NCBI GenBank assembly: GCA_046294735.1
Contig: JBKBKB010000002.1
Coordinates: forward strand, 248,001-312,000
Source: 34-65-8 sp046294735
Lineage (GTDB): Bacteria > Pseudomonadota > Alphaproteobacteria > Sphingomonadales > Sphingomonadaceae
Length of the DNA: 64,000 bases
Direction: 5' to 3'
The notes below the pieces were generated by a model. The model saw only the letters and a list, made by a program, of their open reading frames with translations. It had not been told where the DNA came from and did not search any database. The position numbers and the translations under genes were made by a program. Below, one piece after another: positions 44,776-53,639 of this stretch (positions are counted from its first letter, which is position 1; the number at the start of each line of letters is the position of its first letter).

Positions 44776-46296
44776 ATGAACCGATTTATCCAGCCTGCTG
44801 CCATCGTCGCCTGCATAGCCGGTGCCAACGTCAGTATTCCCGCTTACGCCCAGCAATGGCAGGGTGCCTGGACCACGACATTCGGCGAAGTGCGCCTGGT
44901 GGAAGACGGGGACCATGTTTACGGCGACTTTCGCGGCGGCACCATCGAAGGCATTCTGGACCGGACAACCGGTCGCTTGCGCGCCATCTTTCGCAATCCC
45001 GACGGGACCAGCGGCTATGCCGAATTGCTGATGTTACCTGGCAACCGGGGCTTTGCCGGATCATGGGATTGGGAAAACCAGACCCTGCCGCGCCATGACG
45101 CGGGCGCGGCTGACCGCAAATGGAGCGGCACCCGGACCGCGGCAACCATGCCGCCGATCATCAGCTTCAAGCTGCCCGCCAGCCGCAGCCGGTTCATCAG
45201 CACGGCACCAGCGAAGTACCGCGGATGGATCACCGGATTCAGCGGATCGGCCACCGCTTCGACCACCACCGCCTCCAGCGGCACTCCACCGCCACCGCCA
45301 CCGCCACCGGCCCCAGCGCCAACCCAGCCTGCTGCAGCACCAGTCGCGCATGGGCTTGAACACCGGCGTGACCTGACCCCGGCCAAGATCGCGACCGCGT
45401 TCGAGATGCAGCGCCATGTTCGCGCAGTGTCCCAACAGGGCGACCGCCAGCAGAGCGGTGAACAGGCGGGGGCGGCGTATTATCGCACGATGGGCTGGCA
45501 ACTGCTGGGCCAGGGCATCATCACCGATGGCGGCCTGCGGGATTCGCTGCTGCGGGCGGGGATCGCAAAGAAGGGCAATGCCGTGGTCGTCGCCTTTCGC
45601 GGGACCAAGGGCGATGCTGTCAACGATACGATAACGTCCGCAGTCATGCTGGACGGGAATATCCGCCAGGTGCAGCCATCTTTCATCCCCGCCAGCCAGC
45701 GCGGCAACGTGCTGGTCCATGCCGGTTTCCTCAACAGTTACCTCACCCTGCGCAGCAAGGTGCTGGATGCGCTGGAGGGCCAGCAGGGCGTGCACCTGTT
45801 TATCACCGGCCACAGTCTTGGCGGTGCGATCGCCAGCCTGATGGCCTATGACATGGGGGTGAACCGGCCCGGCACCTTTGCCAGCATCACGCTGATCACC
45901 TCAGGCGCGCCGCGGGTCGGCAACCCGGCATTTGTGGCCGACATGAACCGGTTTGTGCCGGACAATCTGCGGATCGTGGTCAACCATGATCCGGTCCCTG
46001 CGGTGCCCTATCTCGGCGGCAAGTACCAGCACGCCGGCCGCCTGCTGGTCATCGGCCGCGACGATGGCGTTCTGGTGCAGCATGACGACATCGACGTTCA
46101 CGCCAATGCGGTCCAGTTCCGGTTCCACAAGAACGAGGACTACTACGATGCGGTCCGGATGGTGCGTGACCGGGCACCCCGGACCAATGCCCTGAACCCC
46201 AATGGCAATGCCTGGGCCACCGCCGCCGCAGCGCGCGAAGTCGTCCTGGCATCGCAGCCCCGGCCGGGCGGATTGCGGGACAGGCTGACGCGCTAG
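44776..46296 (+). CDS. Secreted class 3 lipase with N-terminal extension
   Basis: The 506-residue protein has a signal peptide (MNRFIQPAAIVACIAGANVSIPAYA), an N-terminal domain of about 120 residues rich in beta-strands (WQGAWTTTFGEVRLVEDGDHVYGDF), a polyproline/alanine linker near residues 175-195, and a class 3 lipase domain. The latter has VVVAFRGTKGD, the nucleophile motif HLFITGHSLGGAIASLMAYD (serine near residue 345), SGAPRVGNPAF and an HD near NHDPVPAVP. It probably cleaves lipids outside the cytoplasm. The N-terminal domain is not recognised. A small lipoprotein gene follows 31 bases later. Confidence 0.88.
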   Translation: MNRFIQPAAIVACIAGANVSIPAYAQQWQGAWTTTFGEVRLVEDGDHVYGDFRGGTIEGILDRTTGRLRAIFRNPDGTSGYAELLMLPGNRGFAGSWDWENQTLPRHDAGAADRKWSGTRTAATMPPIISFKLPASRSRFISTAPAKYRGWITGFSGSATASTTTASSGTPPPPPPPPAPAPTQPAAAPVAHGLEHRRDLTPAKIATAFEMQRHVRAVSQQGDRQQSGEQAGAAYYRTMGWQLLGQGIITDGGLRDSLLRAGIAKKGNAVVVAFRGTKGDAVNDTITSAVMLDGNIRQVQPSFIPASQRGNVLVHAGFLNSYLTLRSKVLDALEGQQGVHLFITGHSLGGAIASLMAYDMGVNRPGTFASITLITSGAPRVGNPAFVADMNRFVPDNLRIVVNHDPVPAVPYLGGKYQHAGRLLVIGRDDGVLVQHDDIDVHANAVQFRFHKNEDYYDAVRMVRDRAPRTNALNPNGNAWATAAAAREVVLASQPRPGGLRDRLTR

Positions 46297-46327
46297 CTAG
46301 CTTCCTTCTACGACGGAGAAAAATCAC

Positions 46328-46789
46328 ATGATCAGAAAGCTGCTGACCACGGTCATTGCCCTGCCCCTGCTTGCCGGGTGCGGGGATGGCGGGGCCGAGA
46401 CGACGCTGGAAGACGGCACCAGCATCCGCGCTGATGCCAGCGGCGCGGGTCTGGCCGCCCCGGCCAATCTGCCCGATTTCGCCCCGCTTTATCCCGGGGC
46501 CAGGGTCGACAATGTGGTGCTCGACCCCCGCTCTCCGGGCAAGGGTATGGTGGCCTATACCGTCGAGGCAAAAGTTGATGATGTGTTTACCTTCTATAAG
46601 GACAAAGGCATCGGCGCTGGCCTGAAATCGGTCCAGGAAACCAGCCAGAGCGGGTCGCGGATGCTGGCGATGACGGCCGCCGACGGCAATGCGGCCGACA
46701 CCGGCATGCAGGTCAATGTGATGCCGAGTTTCGAAGGCAACGGGCAAGTCACCGTCAGTCTGGTCTATTCCGGCAAGGCAGGCAGCTAG
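46328..46789 (+). CDS. Small lipoprotein of unknown function
   Basis: The 153-residue product starts with a lipoprotein signal (MIRKLLTTVIALPLLAGC, lipobox LAGC with Cys18), then LPDFAPLYPGARVDNVV and a compact alpha/beta domain with VTVSLVYSGKAGS at the end. GGAG precedes the ATG. Similar short lipoproteins with a PLYPGA motif are common hypothetical proteins in sphingomonads; I know no assigned function. It is probably co-transcribed with the lipase and precedes the autotransporter. Confidence 0.75.
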   Translation: MIRKLLTTVIALPLLAGCGDGGAETTLEDGTSIRADASGAGLAAPANLPDFAPLYPGARVDNVVLDPRSPGKGMVAYTVEAKVDDVFTFYKDKGIGAGLKSVQETSQSGSRMLAMTAADGNAADTGMQVNVMPSFEGNGQVTVSLVYSGKAGS

Positions 46790-46813
46790 CCCCACACCGC
46801 TGCCCGCCGCGCC

Positions 46814-46850
46814 CGCCGCCTTGCCTCATGCGACCCGGGGCAAGGCGGCG
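46814..46850 (+). terminator. Hairpin before the autotransporter
   Basis: Perfect 12-base arms (46814-46825 and 46839-46850) follow the lipoprotein gene. No T-run follows, but it is a plausible end of the lipase transcript; the repeated promoter-like motif starts 35 bases later. Confidence 0.55.
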
Positions 46851-46884
46851 GTGCGAAATCCGGACAGGAAAATCCCGCCCCGCG

Positions 46885-46921
46885 AAAAAATCTGGCCGGT
46901 TTTCCGGCCCCAGTCCGTTTG
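46885..46921 (+). promoter_or_regulatory. Second copy of the lipase upstream motif
   Basis: AAAAAA, T, CTGGCCGGTT (46892-46901), 12 bases, TCCGTTTG (46914-46921), matching 44713-44749 in sequence and spacing. It lies about 80 bases before the autotransporter start. Confidence 0.5.
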
Positions 46922-46999
46922 ACCATCGAAAGCAGGGCAGAACCCGGATCGCACCACGCAAAACAGCGCCTTGCACCAATGGCCAAGAGGAGAACCCAG

Positions 47000-49900
47000 A
47001 TGACCGCTTCCAACCGTGCAACGCGCCTTGCCGCCCTGTCCGCCACCAGTGCGCTGACGCTGGCACTGATCGTGCTGCAACCGCAACAGGCGCAGGCAGA
47101 CGACTGCCTGCTCGACCGCGACAATGACGGCAATGTCGATCTGGGACCAACAGACAATGATGGCGGAGCGGATTCGGGCGGTTTCGACACCCGATTGGCT
47201 TGCGGTGTCGGCGCGCAGGCCACTGGCGGTTTTAGCACCGCGATCGGTGCCAATGCCAGGGCCACACAGAACAGCGCTGTCGCGCTCGGCAATGCGGCCA
47301 ACGCAACAGGCGTGAATTCCACCGCGATCGGGACCGATTCGGTCGCCAGTGGTTCAAGTTCAACAGCGCTGGGGACCGAAGCGGTTGCCAGCGGCGCGCA
47401 ATCAACTGCGATTGGCGAGTTGGCGATCGCAAACTTCAACGATGCAACCGCCATTGGCCAAGGTGCCAAGGGCGGCAGCACGGGGGCAACGGCAGTCGGG
47501 GCCGATGCCATTGCCAGTGGAGCAAACGCGGTCGCATTCGGACGCGATGCCAACGCCACGCAGACCGGCAGTGTCGCAATCGGCGGTGACAGCACCGATA
47601 CCGGCAGTCTCGGCGCGCAGGCGCTGGCGCAGGATGCCACCGCTATCGGTTCTGACACCCTCGCCAATCAGACCTGGGCGACTGCGCTGGGCACCCGGTC
47701 GCAGGCGACCGCCCAGAGCGCCACGGCCGTGGGCGGGTTTTCCGTGGCTTCAGGCACCCGCGCCTTCGCCGCTGGCTGGAGCGCAGACGCCACGGCGACA
47801 GACAGCGTGGCAATCGGCAACAATACGCAAGCGGCAAGTACGAATGCGATCGGGATAGGTTCCGGCGCAAACAGTGCGGGGGCCAATGCCATTGCGCTGG
47901 GTGCCGCCAGTTCCGCCACCGGCTTCGCGTCGGTTGCCATCGGTGGGAACGGCACGGACATTAACACACTGGGGGCGAGCGCGCTCGGAAACGAAGCGGT
48001 TGCCATCGGGGCCGATGCGGGTGCCGATGGGGTGTTGTCAACCGCGATCGGTGCCCGGTCGCTAGCGACAGGAGGGCCCAGAACCACCGCCATCGGCGCG
48101 CTTGCCCAAGCGTTGGCCAGCGAGGCATTTGCGGGCGGCTTTCTTGCCGAAGCGTCCGGTTCTGCCGCCGTTGCCCTGGGCAGTCGGGCCCTAGCGTCCG
48201 GCTCGGAGTCGCTTGCTGTCGGCTTCAGAGCAACGGCGAACCAAACCCGCAGTGTCGCCTTGGGCTGGGCCGCCTCCGGCACCGGGGAAGGATCGACTGC
48301 TATCGGTGCCTTGGCAACTGCGGCCGGGACCAAGTCGTTCGCGGGCGGCGCGGATGCGGTGGCCTCAGGTTCACGCTCCATTGCCATTGGCACTGACGCG
48401 GGGGACAGCGGTACTGACGGCGCACAAGCGCTCGCCCCCGATGCCGTTGCAATCGGAACCGATGCCCTTGCTTCCGGCACAAGTGCCGTGGCTCTGGGCG
48501 TGGATGGGCAAGCCACAGGGGTAAGCTCAACAGCATTGGGTGCCGGTTCCCGCGCCACCGATTTTGCTGCCACCGCGGTGGGCGTTGGCGCAAGGGCGGA
48601 AGGATTGGAGGCACTTGCGTTGGGCGTGACATCCGCCGCTACCGGCAACGGTGCTACGGCCATCGGGAACAGCGCCCTGGCGAGTGGGGTTCGTGCCATG
48701 GCCCTCGGCTCCGGCAGCGTGGCGAGCGGAGAAAATGCCATGGCCCTAGGCAGAATCAGCCTTGCGAGTGGAGTTCGTGCCGTGGCCATCGGCACCAATA
48801 GCCAGGCAGCAGGTGCCAGTGCCGTCGCCATAGGCGATTTGGCAAGGGCGCAGAATACCAACACTCTTGCCCTGGGCGCCTTTGCGCTCGCTTCAGGCAT
48901 CAACTCGACCAGCGTAGGTGTGGGATCGGAGGCGACGCAGGAGTTTGCCAGTGCCTTTGGCGTTGCCGCGCTCGCCACGGGCTTCGCCGCAACAAGTCTT
49001 GGCCCCGGGGCCAACGCGCTGGGTTCTTCCGCGATCGCAGCAGGGTTCAATACGGTTGCCTCAGCCGCCGGAGCCATCGCCATTGGCGGCGATGGCGGCG
49101 ATGCGAATAGTACTGGCGCACAGGCGCTGGCAGCCGATGCGGTCGCGCTTGGCAGTGATGCCTTTGCCAGCCAGGCAGACGCAATGGCGCTCGGTTCGCG
49201 CAGCCGCGCCAATGGCCTCAACGCTACCGCGATCGGTACCGAAGCGCTGGCTGCGGGCGACAATTCCTTTGCCGGGGGCAGACTTGCGATTGCGAGCGGC
49301 CTGAACGGCGTTGCCATCGGCAACTTCAGTGCCGCCAGTGCCGAATCTTCTGTCGGCATCGGCGATGAAGCCAATGCCAACGGTGAAGGCGCTGTGGCCG
49401 TGGGCGGGTTTGCTATGGCATTGGACAACAATGCCATAGCCATCGGGTTCAACGCCGAAGCCGCTGCGGAAGGTTCGACCAGCATCGGTTCAGGTTCTCT
49501 GGCCAACCACACCAACAGCGTCGCGCTTGGTGCGGGCTCAGTCACCTCTGCGGCGAACACGGTTTCGGTGGGGGCGGCAGGTTCGGAGCGGCGGATCACC
49601 AACGTGGCCGCCGGGGTCAACGCGACTGACGCGGTGAACAAGGCGCAGCTTGATGCATTGGCTGCGAGCGGGGGGAGCCCGTTCCTGGCGGTCAACTCGT
49701 CCGGTACCGGTGCGACCGCCACAGGCGTCAACGCGCTGGCACTGGGCACCAATGCGCTGGCCTCGGGTCAGGGCGGACTTGCCGCGGGTGCTGGCAGCCG
49801 TGCTACGGGACAGAACTCGACCGCGTTCGGCAACGCCGCGAAAGCGCTGGCGCAGAACGCCAACGCGCTCGGCACCTCGACCACGGCTGAAGGCGAAGGC

Positions 49901-50974
49901 TCGACCGCATTCGGGTTCGGTGCCAGCACTTCGGTCGCCGGTTCACGCGCCACAGCCGTCGGTGCGCAATCGACTGCCAACGGGCTACGCTCGACCGCGA
50001 TCGGCTTCAACTCACTGACCTCGGGCAACAATGCGATCGCCATCGGCAGCTTCGCCACCTCGGCCTTCAACAACAGTCTCGCCTTCGGGCTGTCGGCGGC
50101 CACCACCCGGGTCAACCAGTTCATGTTCGGCACGGTCAACTACAGCTACACCATGCCCGGCCTGCCGACCGCAGCCAGCAACAACCTGCAATCGGGCCAG
50201 CTCTATTACGTCACGGTCGATGCCGCCGGGAACCTGGGCTTCTCGTCCTCGCCCCTGCCGCAGTCGGGCGGCGGGGCAGTGCTGGTCGGCCAGAGCGCGC
50301 CGCAGGTCGCCAGCGCACCGGCTGCTGCCCCCGTTGCTGCCCCGGCTGCTGCTCCTGCCGCTGCCATGGCGCCCGCAGCACCGGTGATGATCGCGGCCAC
50401 CAGCAGCGATGCAGTTGCGCTCGCCCCTGCGGGGGAACGCAGCATGGTCGCGCCGGGCGGCGCCGGTTCATCCGGTTCCCTCGCCACCCGCCAGCCCGTG
50501 CCGGTGGCGGTGCTGGGCGAGGACCAGGCGATTGCCGAACCGCCCGCCGAGCGCGCGTTCGATGCTGGCACCCGCACCGCCGCCACCTCTGCCTCATCCG
50601 ATAGTCTGGCCACGATGGCCGGAACAATCGCTGCGCCCCCGCTGGCGGCGGTCAGCGACACCCAGTTCAATGCCCTGACTGGGCGGGTGGCGACGCTGGA
50701 GAACCGGGTCGATGCGCTGAGCTTCCAGCTTGCTGAGCTCGACCAGAGCACCCGCGGCGGGATCGCGGCGGCAATGGCCTTCGGCGGGACCATGGTGGTG
50801 CCCGACAGCACCTTTTCGATCAGCCTCAACGCCTCCACCTACCAGGGTGAGCAGGGCTTCTCCGGCGCCATCACCGCCCGGGTTGGCGAAAAGGTCTACA
50901 TCTCCGGCGGCGTCGCAGGCTCCACCGCACGCAACACCACCGGCGGCCGCGTAGGCGTCGCGTTCGGGTTCTGA
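47000..50974 (+). CDS. Giant YadA-like trimeric autotransporter adhesin
   Basis: The 1324-residue product has a signal peptide (about residues 1-34, ending QAQA), a short Asp/Asn-rich segment, then about 800 residues of 14-residue YadA-head repeats (pattern AxAxGxxAxAxGxxSxAxG). These are interrupted four times by longer inserts with GAQAL or a close variant. A neck-like segment ERRITNVAAGVNATDAVNKAQLDAL is near residue 865, followed by more head repeats, an Ala/Pro-rich linker of over 100 residues, a coiled coil (TGRVATLENRVDALSFQLAEL) and the YadA membrane anchor ending GGRVGVAFGF. It is displayed as a trimer on the cell surface and probably mediates adhesion or biofilm. The start at 47000 was chosen from AGGAGA and the signal peptide. 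Confidence 0.92.
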   Translation: MTASNRATRLAALSATSALTLALIVLQPQQAQADDCLLDRDNDGNVDLGPTDNDGGADSGGFDTRLACGVGAQATGGFSTAIGANARATQNSAVALGNAANATGVNSTAIGTDSVASGSSSTALGTEAVASGAQSTAIGELAIANFNDATAIGQGAKGGSTGATAVGADAIASGANAVAFGRDANATQTGSVAIGGDSTDTGSLGAQALAQDATAIGSDTLANQTWATALGTRSQATAQSATAVGGFSVASGTRAFAAGWSADATATDSVAIGNNTQAASTNAIGIGSGANSAGANAIALGAASSATGFASVAIGGNGTDINTLGASALGNEAVAIGADAGADGVLSTAIGARSLATGGPRTTAIGALAQALASEAFAGGFLAEASGSAAVALGSRALASGSESLAVGFRATANQTRSVALGWAASGTGEGSTAIGALATAAGTKSFAGGADAVASGSRSIAIGTDAGDSGTDGAQALAPDAVAIGTDALASGTSAVALGVDGQATGVSSTALGAGSRATDFAATAVGVGARAEGLEALALGVTSAATGNGATAIGNSALASGVRAMALGSGSVASGENAMALGRISLASGVRAVAIGTNSQAAGASAVAIGDLARAQNTNTLALGAFALASGINSTSVGVGSEATQEFASAFGVAALATGFAATSLGPGANALGSSAIAAGFNTVASAAGAIAIGGDGGDANSTGAQALAADAVALGSDAFASQADAMALGSRSRANGLNATAIGTEALAAGDNSFAGGRLAIASGLNGVAIGNFSAASAESSVGIGDEANANGEGAVAVGGFAMALDNNAIAIGFNAEAAAEGSTSIGSGSLANHTNSVALGAGSVTSAANTVSVGAAGSERRITNVAAGVNATDAVNKAQLDALAASGGSPFLAVNSSGTGATATGVNALALGTNALASGQGGLAAGAGSRATGQNSTAFGNAAKALAQNANALGTSTTAEGEGSTAFGFGASTSVAGSRATAVGAQSTANGLRSTAIGFNSLTSGNNAIAIGSFATSAFNNSLAFGLSAATTRVNQFMFGTVNYSYTMPGLPTAASNNLQSGQLYYVTVDAAGNLGFSSSPLPQSGGGAVLVGQSAPQVASAPAAAPVAAPAAAPAAAMAPAAPVMIAATSSDAVALAPAGERSMVAPGGAGSSGSLATRQPVPVAVLGEDQAIAEPPAERAFDAGTRTAATSASSDSLATMAGTIAAPPLAAVSDTQFNALTGRVATLENRVDALSFQLAELDQSTRGGIAAAMAFGGTMVVPDSTFSISLNASTYQGEQGFSGAITARVGEKVYISGGVAGSTARNTTGGRVGVAFGF

Positions 50975-50982
50975 ACGACCAG

Positions 50983-51018
50983 CTTTCCCCCCGGGCATCC
51001 AACCGCTCGGGGGGAAAG
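50983..51018 (+). terminator. Hairpin terminator after the autotransporter
   Basis: Eleven-base arms (50983-50993 and 51008-51018) with a 14-base loop lie nine bases after the stop codon. There is no T-run, so strength is uncertain. Confidence 0.6.
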
Positions 51019-51118
51019 TGCAAAGCCCTCTGGCAAATCCGCAAAGGCGCGGTTAGCGTGCGCGCTTTATCCGTCCGGCCCCGGTTTGCACGGGCCGCGC
51101 AAGGGGGAACAACGCCAC

Positions 51119-52636
51119 ATGGCTGCCAGCACCGCCGGATCGCCCGGCCTCGTCGACCACGTTGTCAATGTGTCGGACTTCATCTGGGGGGGCAGCTGGA
51201 ACGGCGAGACCGTGATCCCCTTCCCGCCGATGGTGATCGTGTTGCTGGGCATAGGCCTGTGGATGATGTTCGGGCTGCGGTTCTATCCGATCCGCAACCT
51301 GTTCAGCGCCTTTGCCGGGCTGTTCAAGGGCCGCAAGAGCGCCGGCGCAGGTGAGATCAGCCCGTTTGCCGCGCTGTCCACCGCACTGTCGGGGCAGGTC
51401 GGCACCGGCAACCTCGCCGGGGTCGCAACTGCGATCGCACTGGGCGGACCCGGCGCGATTTTCTGGATGTGGGTCACGGCGCTGATCGGCATGGCGCTGG
51501 CCTTCGCCGAAGGTGCGCTCGCCATCCGCTATCGTGAGCGGACCAGCGAGGGCACCTACCGCGGCGGGCCGATGACCTACATCATGATGGGCCTCGGCCC
51601 CAAGTACACCTGGCTGGCGGTGCTGTTCTGCCTCGGTACGCTGTTCTCCGCGCTGGTCACCGGCAACTCGATCCAGGCCAATGCCGTTGCCGATAGCTTC
51701 GGCGAACTGTTCGGGATGGAGGAATGGCTCGCCGGTCTGATTGTGGCAGTGGCGGTGTTCGTGGTCATTATTGGCGGAATCAAGTCGATCGGCAGCGTGG
51801 CGGAAAAAGTCGTGCCCTTCATGGCAGCAGCCTATCTGGTGATGGCGATCATCGCGATCATGCTCGACTATCAGGACATTCCCGAAACCTTCGGGCGCAT
51901 CTTCCACGGCGCGTTCAACCCGCAGGCAGCCAGCGGCGGGTTCGTTGGCGCAGCGATCATCATTGCCATCCGCGCCGGTGTGGCCCGCGGGCTGTTCTCG
52001 AACGAGGCCGGGCAAGGCTCGACCCCGATTGCCCATGCCGTGGCACAGACCGACGATCCGGAACAGCAGGGCCGCATGGCCATGCTCGGCACCTTCATCG
52101 ACACAGTGGTGATCTGCACCATCACCGCGCTGGTGATACTGACGGTGGAAGGCAACTTCACCCACGCTGGGCAGGCGGTCGAGCACGCCTGGCAATCAGA
52201 CCTGCAGGGCTTCGCCATGACCTCCGGTGCTTTTGCCGCGGCTTTCCCCATCATGCTGGCGGGCATCCCGATCGGCACCCTGATCGCCAGCGTCGCACTG
52301 ATCCTGTTCGTGTTCACCACCCTGCTGACGTGGAGCTATTACGGCGAGCGGGCGATAACCTTTATTTATGACCGCATTCCCGGTTCGACCCTGCGTGGCG
52401 AAAAGATGCTGCACATGGGTTGGCGGGTGCTGTGGTGCGTGGTGATCTTTATCGGCAGCTTCCAGGATCTGACCCTGATTTGGCGCCTGGGCGACATTTC
52501 CAACGCCGCGATGGCGCTGCCCAACCTGATCGCACTGCTCCTGCTTTCGGGCGTGGTCTTCGCGCTGGCGCGGGGGGACCGCACCGCCGGCCCGACGCAC
52601 ACGGCCAAGACTCCGGAAGAGCCTAACGAGTACTGA
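51119..52636 (+). CDS. Sodium:alanine/glycine symporter (AGCS family)
   Basis: The 505-residue inner-membrane protein resembles AGCS-family symporters that import alanine, glycine or serine with sodium. About ten to eleven hydrophobic segments are seen. Signatures are SGQVGTGNLAGVATAIALGGPGAIFWMW and GLFSNEAGQGSTPIAHAVAQ, the latter being the family fingerprint. AGGGGGAA precedes the ATG at 51119; an in-frame ATG eleven codons earlier lacks such a site. It is a single gene between the autotransporter terminator and tRNA-Trp. Confidence 0.92.
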   Translation: MAASTAGSPGLVDHVVNVSDFIWGGSWNGETVIPFPPMVIVLLGIGLWMMFGLRFYPIRNLFSAFAGLFKGRKSAGAGEISPFAALSTALSGQVGTGNLAGVATAIALGGPGAIFWMWVTALIGMALAFAEGALAIRYRERTSEGTYRGGPMTYIMMGLGPKYTWLAVLFCLGTLFSALVTGNSIQANAVADSFGELFGMEEWLAGLIVAVAVFVVIIGGIKSIGSVAEKVVPFMAAAYLVMAIIAIMLDYQDIPETFGRIFHGAFNPQAASGGFVGAAIIIAIRAGVARGLFSNEAGQGSTPIAHAVAQTDDPEQQGRMAMLGTFIDTVVICTITALVILTVEGNFTHAGQAVEHAWQSDLQGFAMTSGAFAAAFPIMLAGIPIGTLIASVALILFVFTTLLTWSYYGERAITFIYDRIPGSTLRGEKMLHMGWRVLWCVVIFIGSFQDLTLIWRLGDISNAAMALPNLIALLLLSGVVFALARGDRTAGPTHTAKTPEEPNEY

Positions 52637-52671
52637 TGGGAACGGACCGCCTGCAGAGCGCCACAAGGAAA

Positions 52672-52747
52672 TGGCAGGGGTGACAGGATTCGAACCCGTG
52701 GCCCTCGGTTTTGGAGACCGATGCTCTACCAGCTGAGCTACACCCCT
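52672..52747 (-). tRNA. tRNA-Trp (anticodon CCA)
   Basis: On the minus strand the 76 bases form a cloverleaf with acceptor arms AGGGGTG and CACCCCT, D-arm TAGCTCAGCTGGTAGAGCA, anticodon loop CTCCAAA with anticodon CCA, T-arm GGGTTCGAATCC, and an encoded CCA. It lies between the symporter and aat, read against both. Confidence 0.95.
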
Positions 52748-52859
52748 GCAGGCGGATGCGGCCCTTAAGCCAAAGGGTGGCGGGGGCGCAAGGTCAAATG
52801 CTGCCTCGCGCGGGGATTGGCGCTGACCCGGCGGCACCGGGGTGTTAGAGATCGGCGCA

Positions 52860-53639
52860 ATGGACCAGTTTCCCGCTCCGCCGATCCCGGTCGAAATGCT
52901 GCTGCTGGCCTATCGCAGCGGCATCTTCCCCATGGCTGATGCGCGCGACGATCCGGAGGTGTTCTGGGTCGAACCGCGCGAACGGGCGATCCTGCCGCTC
53001 AGCGGGTTCCGTTGCTCGGCGTCGCTACGCAAGGTGATCCGGCAGGACCGGTTCCGGGTCACGGTCGATGCCGCGTTCGGCCAGGTGATCGCCGCCTGCG
53101 CCGAGCCGCGCGACGAGGACGGCGGGAGCTGGATCAGTCACCGGATCGAGGCCAGCTACCTCGCCCTGCATAAGGCAGGACAGGCCCATTCAGTCGAATG
53201 CTGGCACGGCGGCGAACTGGTGGGCGGGCTCTATGGCGTGGCGTTCGACCGGGTGTTCTGCGGCGAAAGTATGTTCAGCCGGGCTGACAATGCCTCCAAG
53301 GTGGCGCTCGCCTGGCTGGTCGCACTGATGCGCCGGGCCGGATACCGGCTGCTCGACTGCCAGTTCATGACCGGGCACCTTGCCTCGCTCGGCGCAGTGG
53401 AAATCCCGCAGGCACGCTACATGGCACTGGTTGCCGAGGCTGCGGGCGATCCGCTTATGCGCCTGCCCGGAGCCTATGCCTCGGTATTGTCGGCAGCCGC
53501 GGCAGCAGCAGGTGCCGGAGCTGGGGAAGGGGCCGGGGCCGGGGCAGATGCCGCCCCGGTCGCGCGCGGCGAAGGCGAGGCTGCGGGGGCCTCTTCCCCC
53601 GGGAAGCTCATCGCGCAGTCCTTCACCCAGACATCATAG
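52860..53639 (+). CDS. aat: Leucyl/phenylalanyl-tRNA-protein transferase
   Basis: Aat transfers Leu or Phe from tRNA to the N-terminus of proteins, marking them for ClpS/ClpAP degradation. The 259-residue protein shows YRSGIFPMADARDDPEVFWVEP, RERAILPL, SHRIEASYLALHKAGQAHSVECW, GGLYGVAFDRVFCGESMFSR and LLDCQFMTGHLASLGAVEIP, all typical. The family part ends near LMRLPGAYASVL. The last roughly 55 residues are low-complexity Ala/Gly and lie antisense to the end of the neighbouring DUF2155 gene, an overlap of 166 bases. An in-frame alternative start six codons earlier was not chosen. Confidence 0.93.
   Translation: MDQFPAPPIPVEMLLLAYRSGIFPMADARDDPEVFWVEPRERAILPLSGFRCSASLRKVIRQDRFRVTVDAAFGQVIAACAEPRDEDGGSWISHRIEASYLALHKAGQAHSVECWHGGELVGGLYGVAFDRVFCGESMFSRADNASKVALAWLVALMRRAGYRLLDCQFMTGHLASLGAVEIPQARYMALVAEAAGDPLMRLPGAYASVLSAAAAAAGAGAGEGAGAGADAAPVARGEGEAAGASSPGKLIAQSFTQTS

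Noticed and set aside
47668..49752. 694-residue open frame antisense to the autotransporter
   Set aside because: It is the mirror of the GC-rich head repeats, has no ribosome-binding site or domain pattern and is full of Ala/Pro/Ser, whereas the plus strand shows a clear signal peptide, repeats and anchor.
47200..50000. Repeats of the autotransporter considered as a CRISPR array
   Set aside because: The repeats are in-frame, degenerate coding repeats with variable DNA sequence and no constant spacers, and no cas gene is present.
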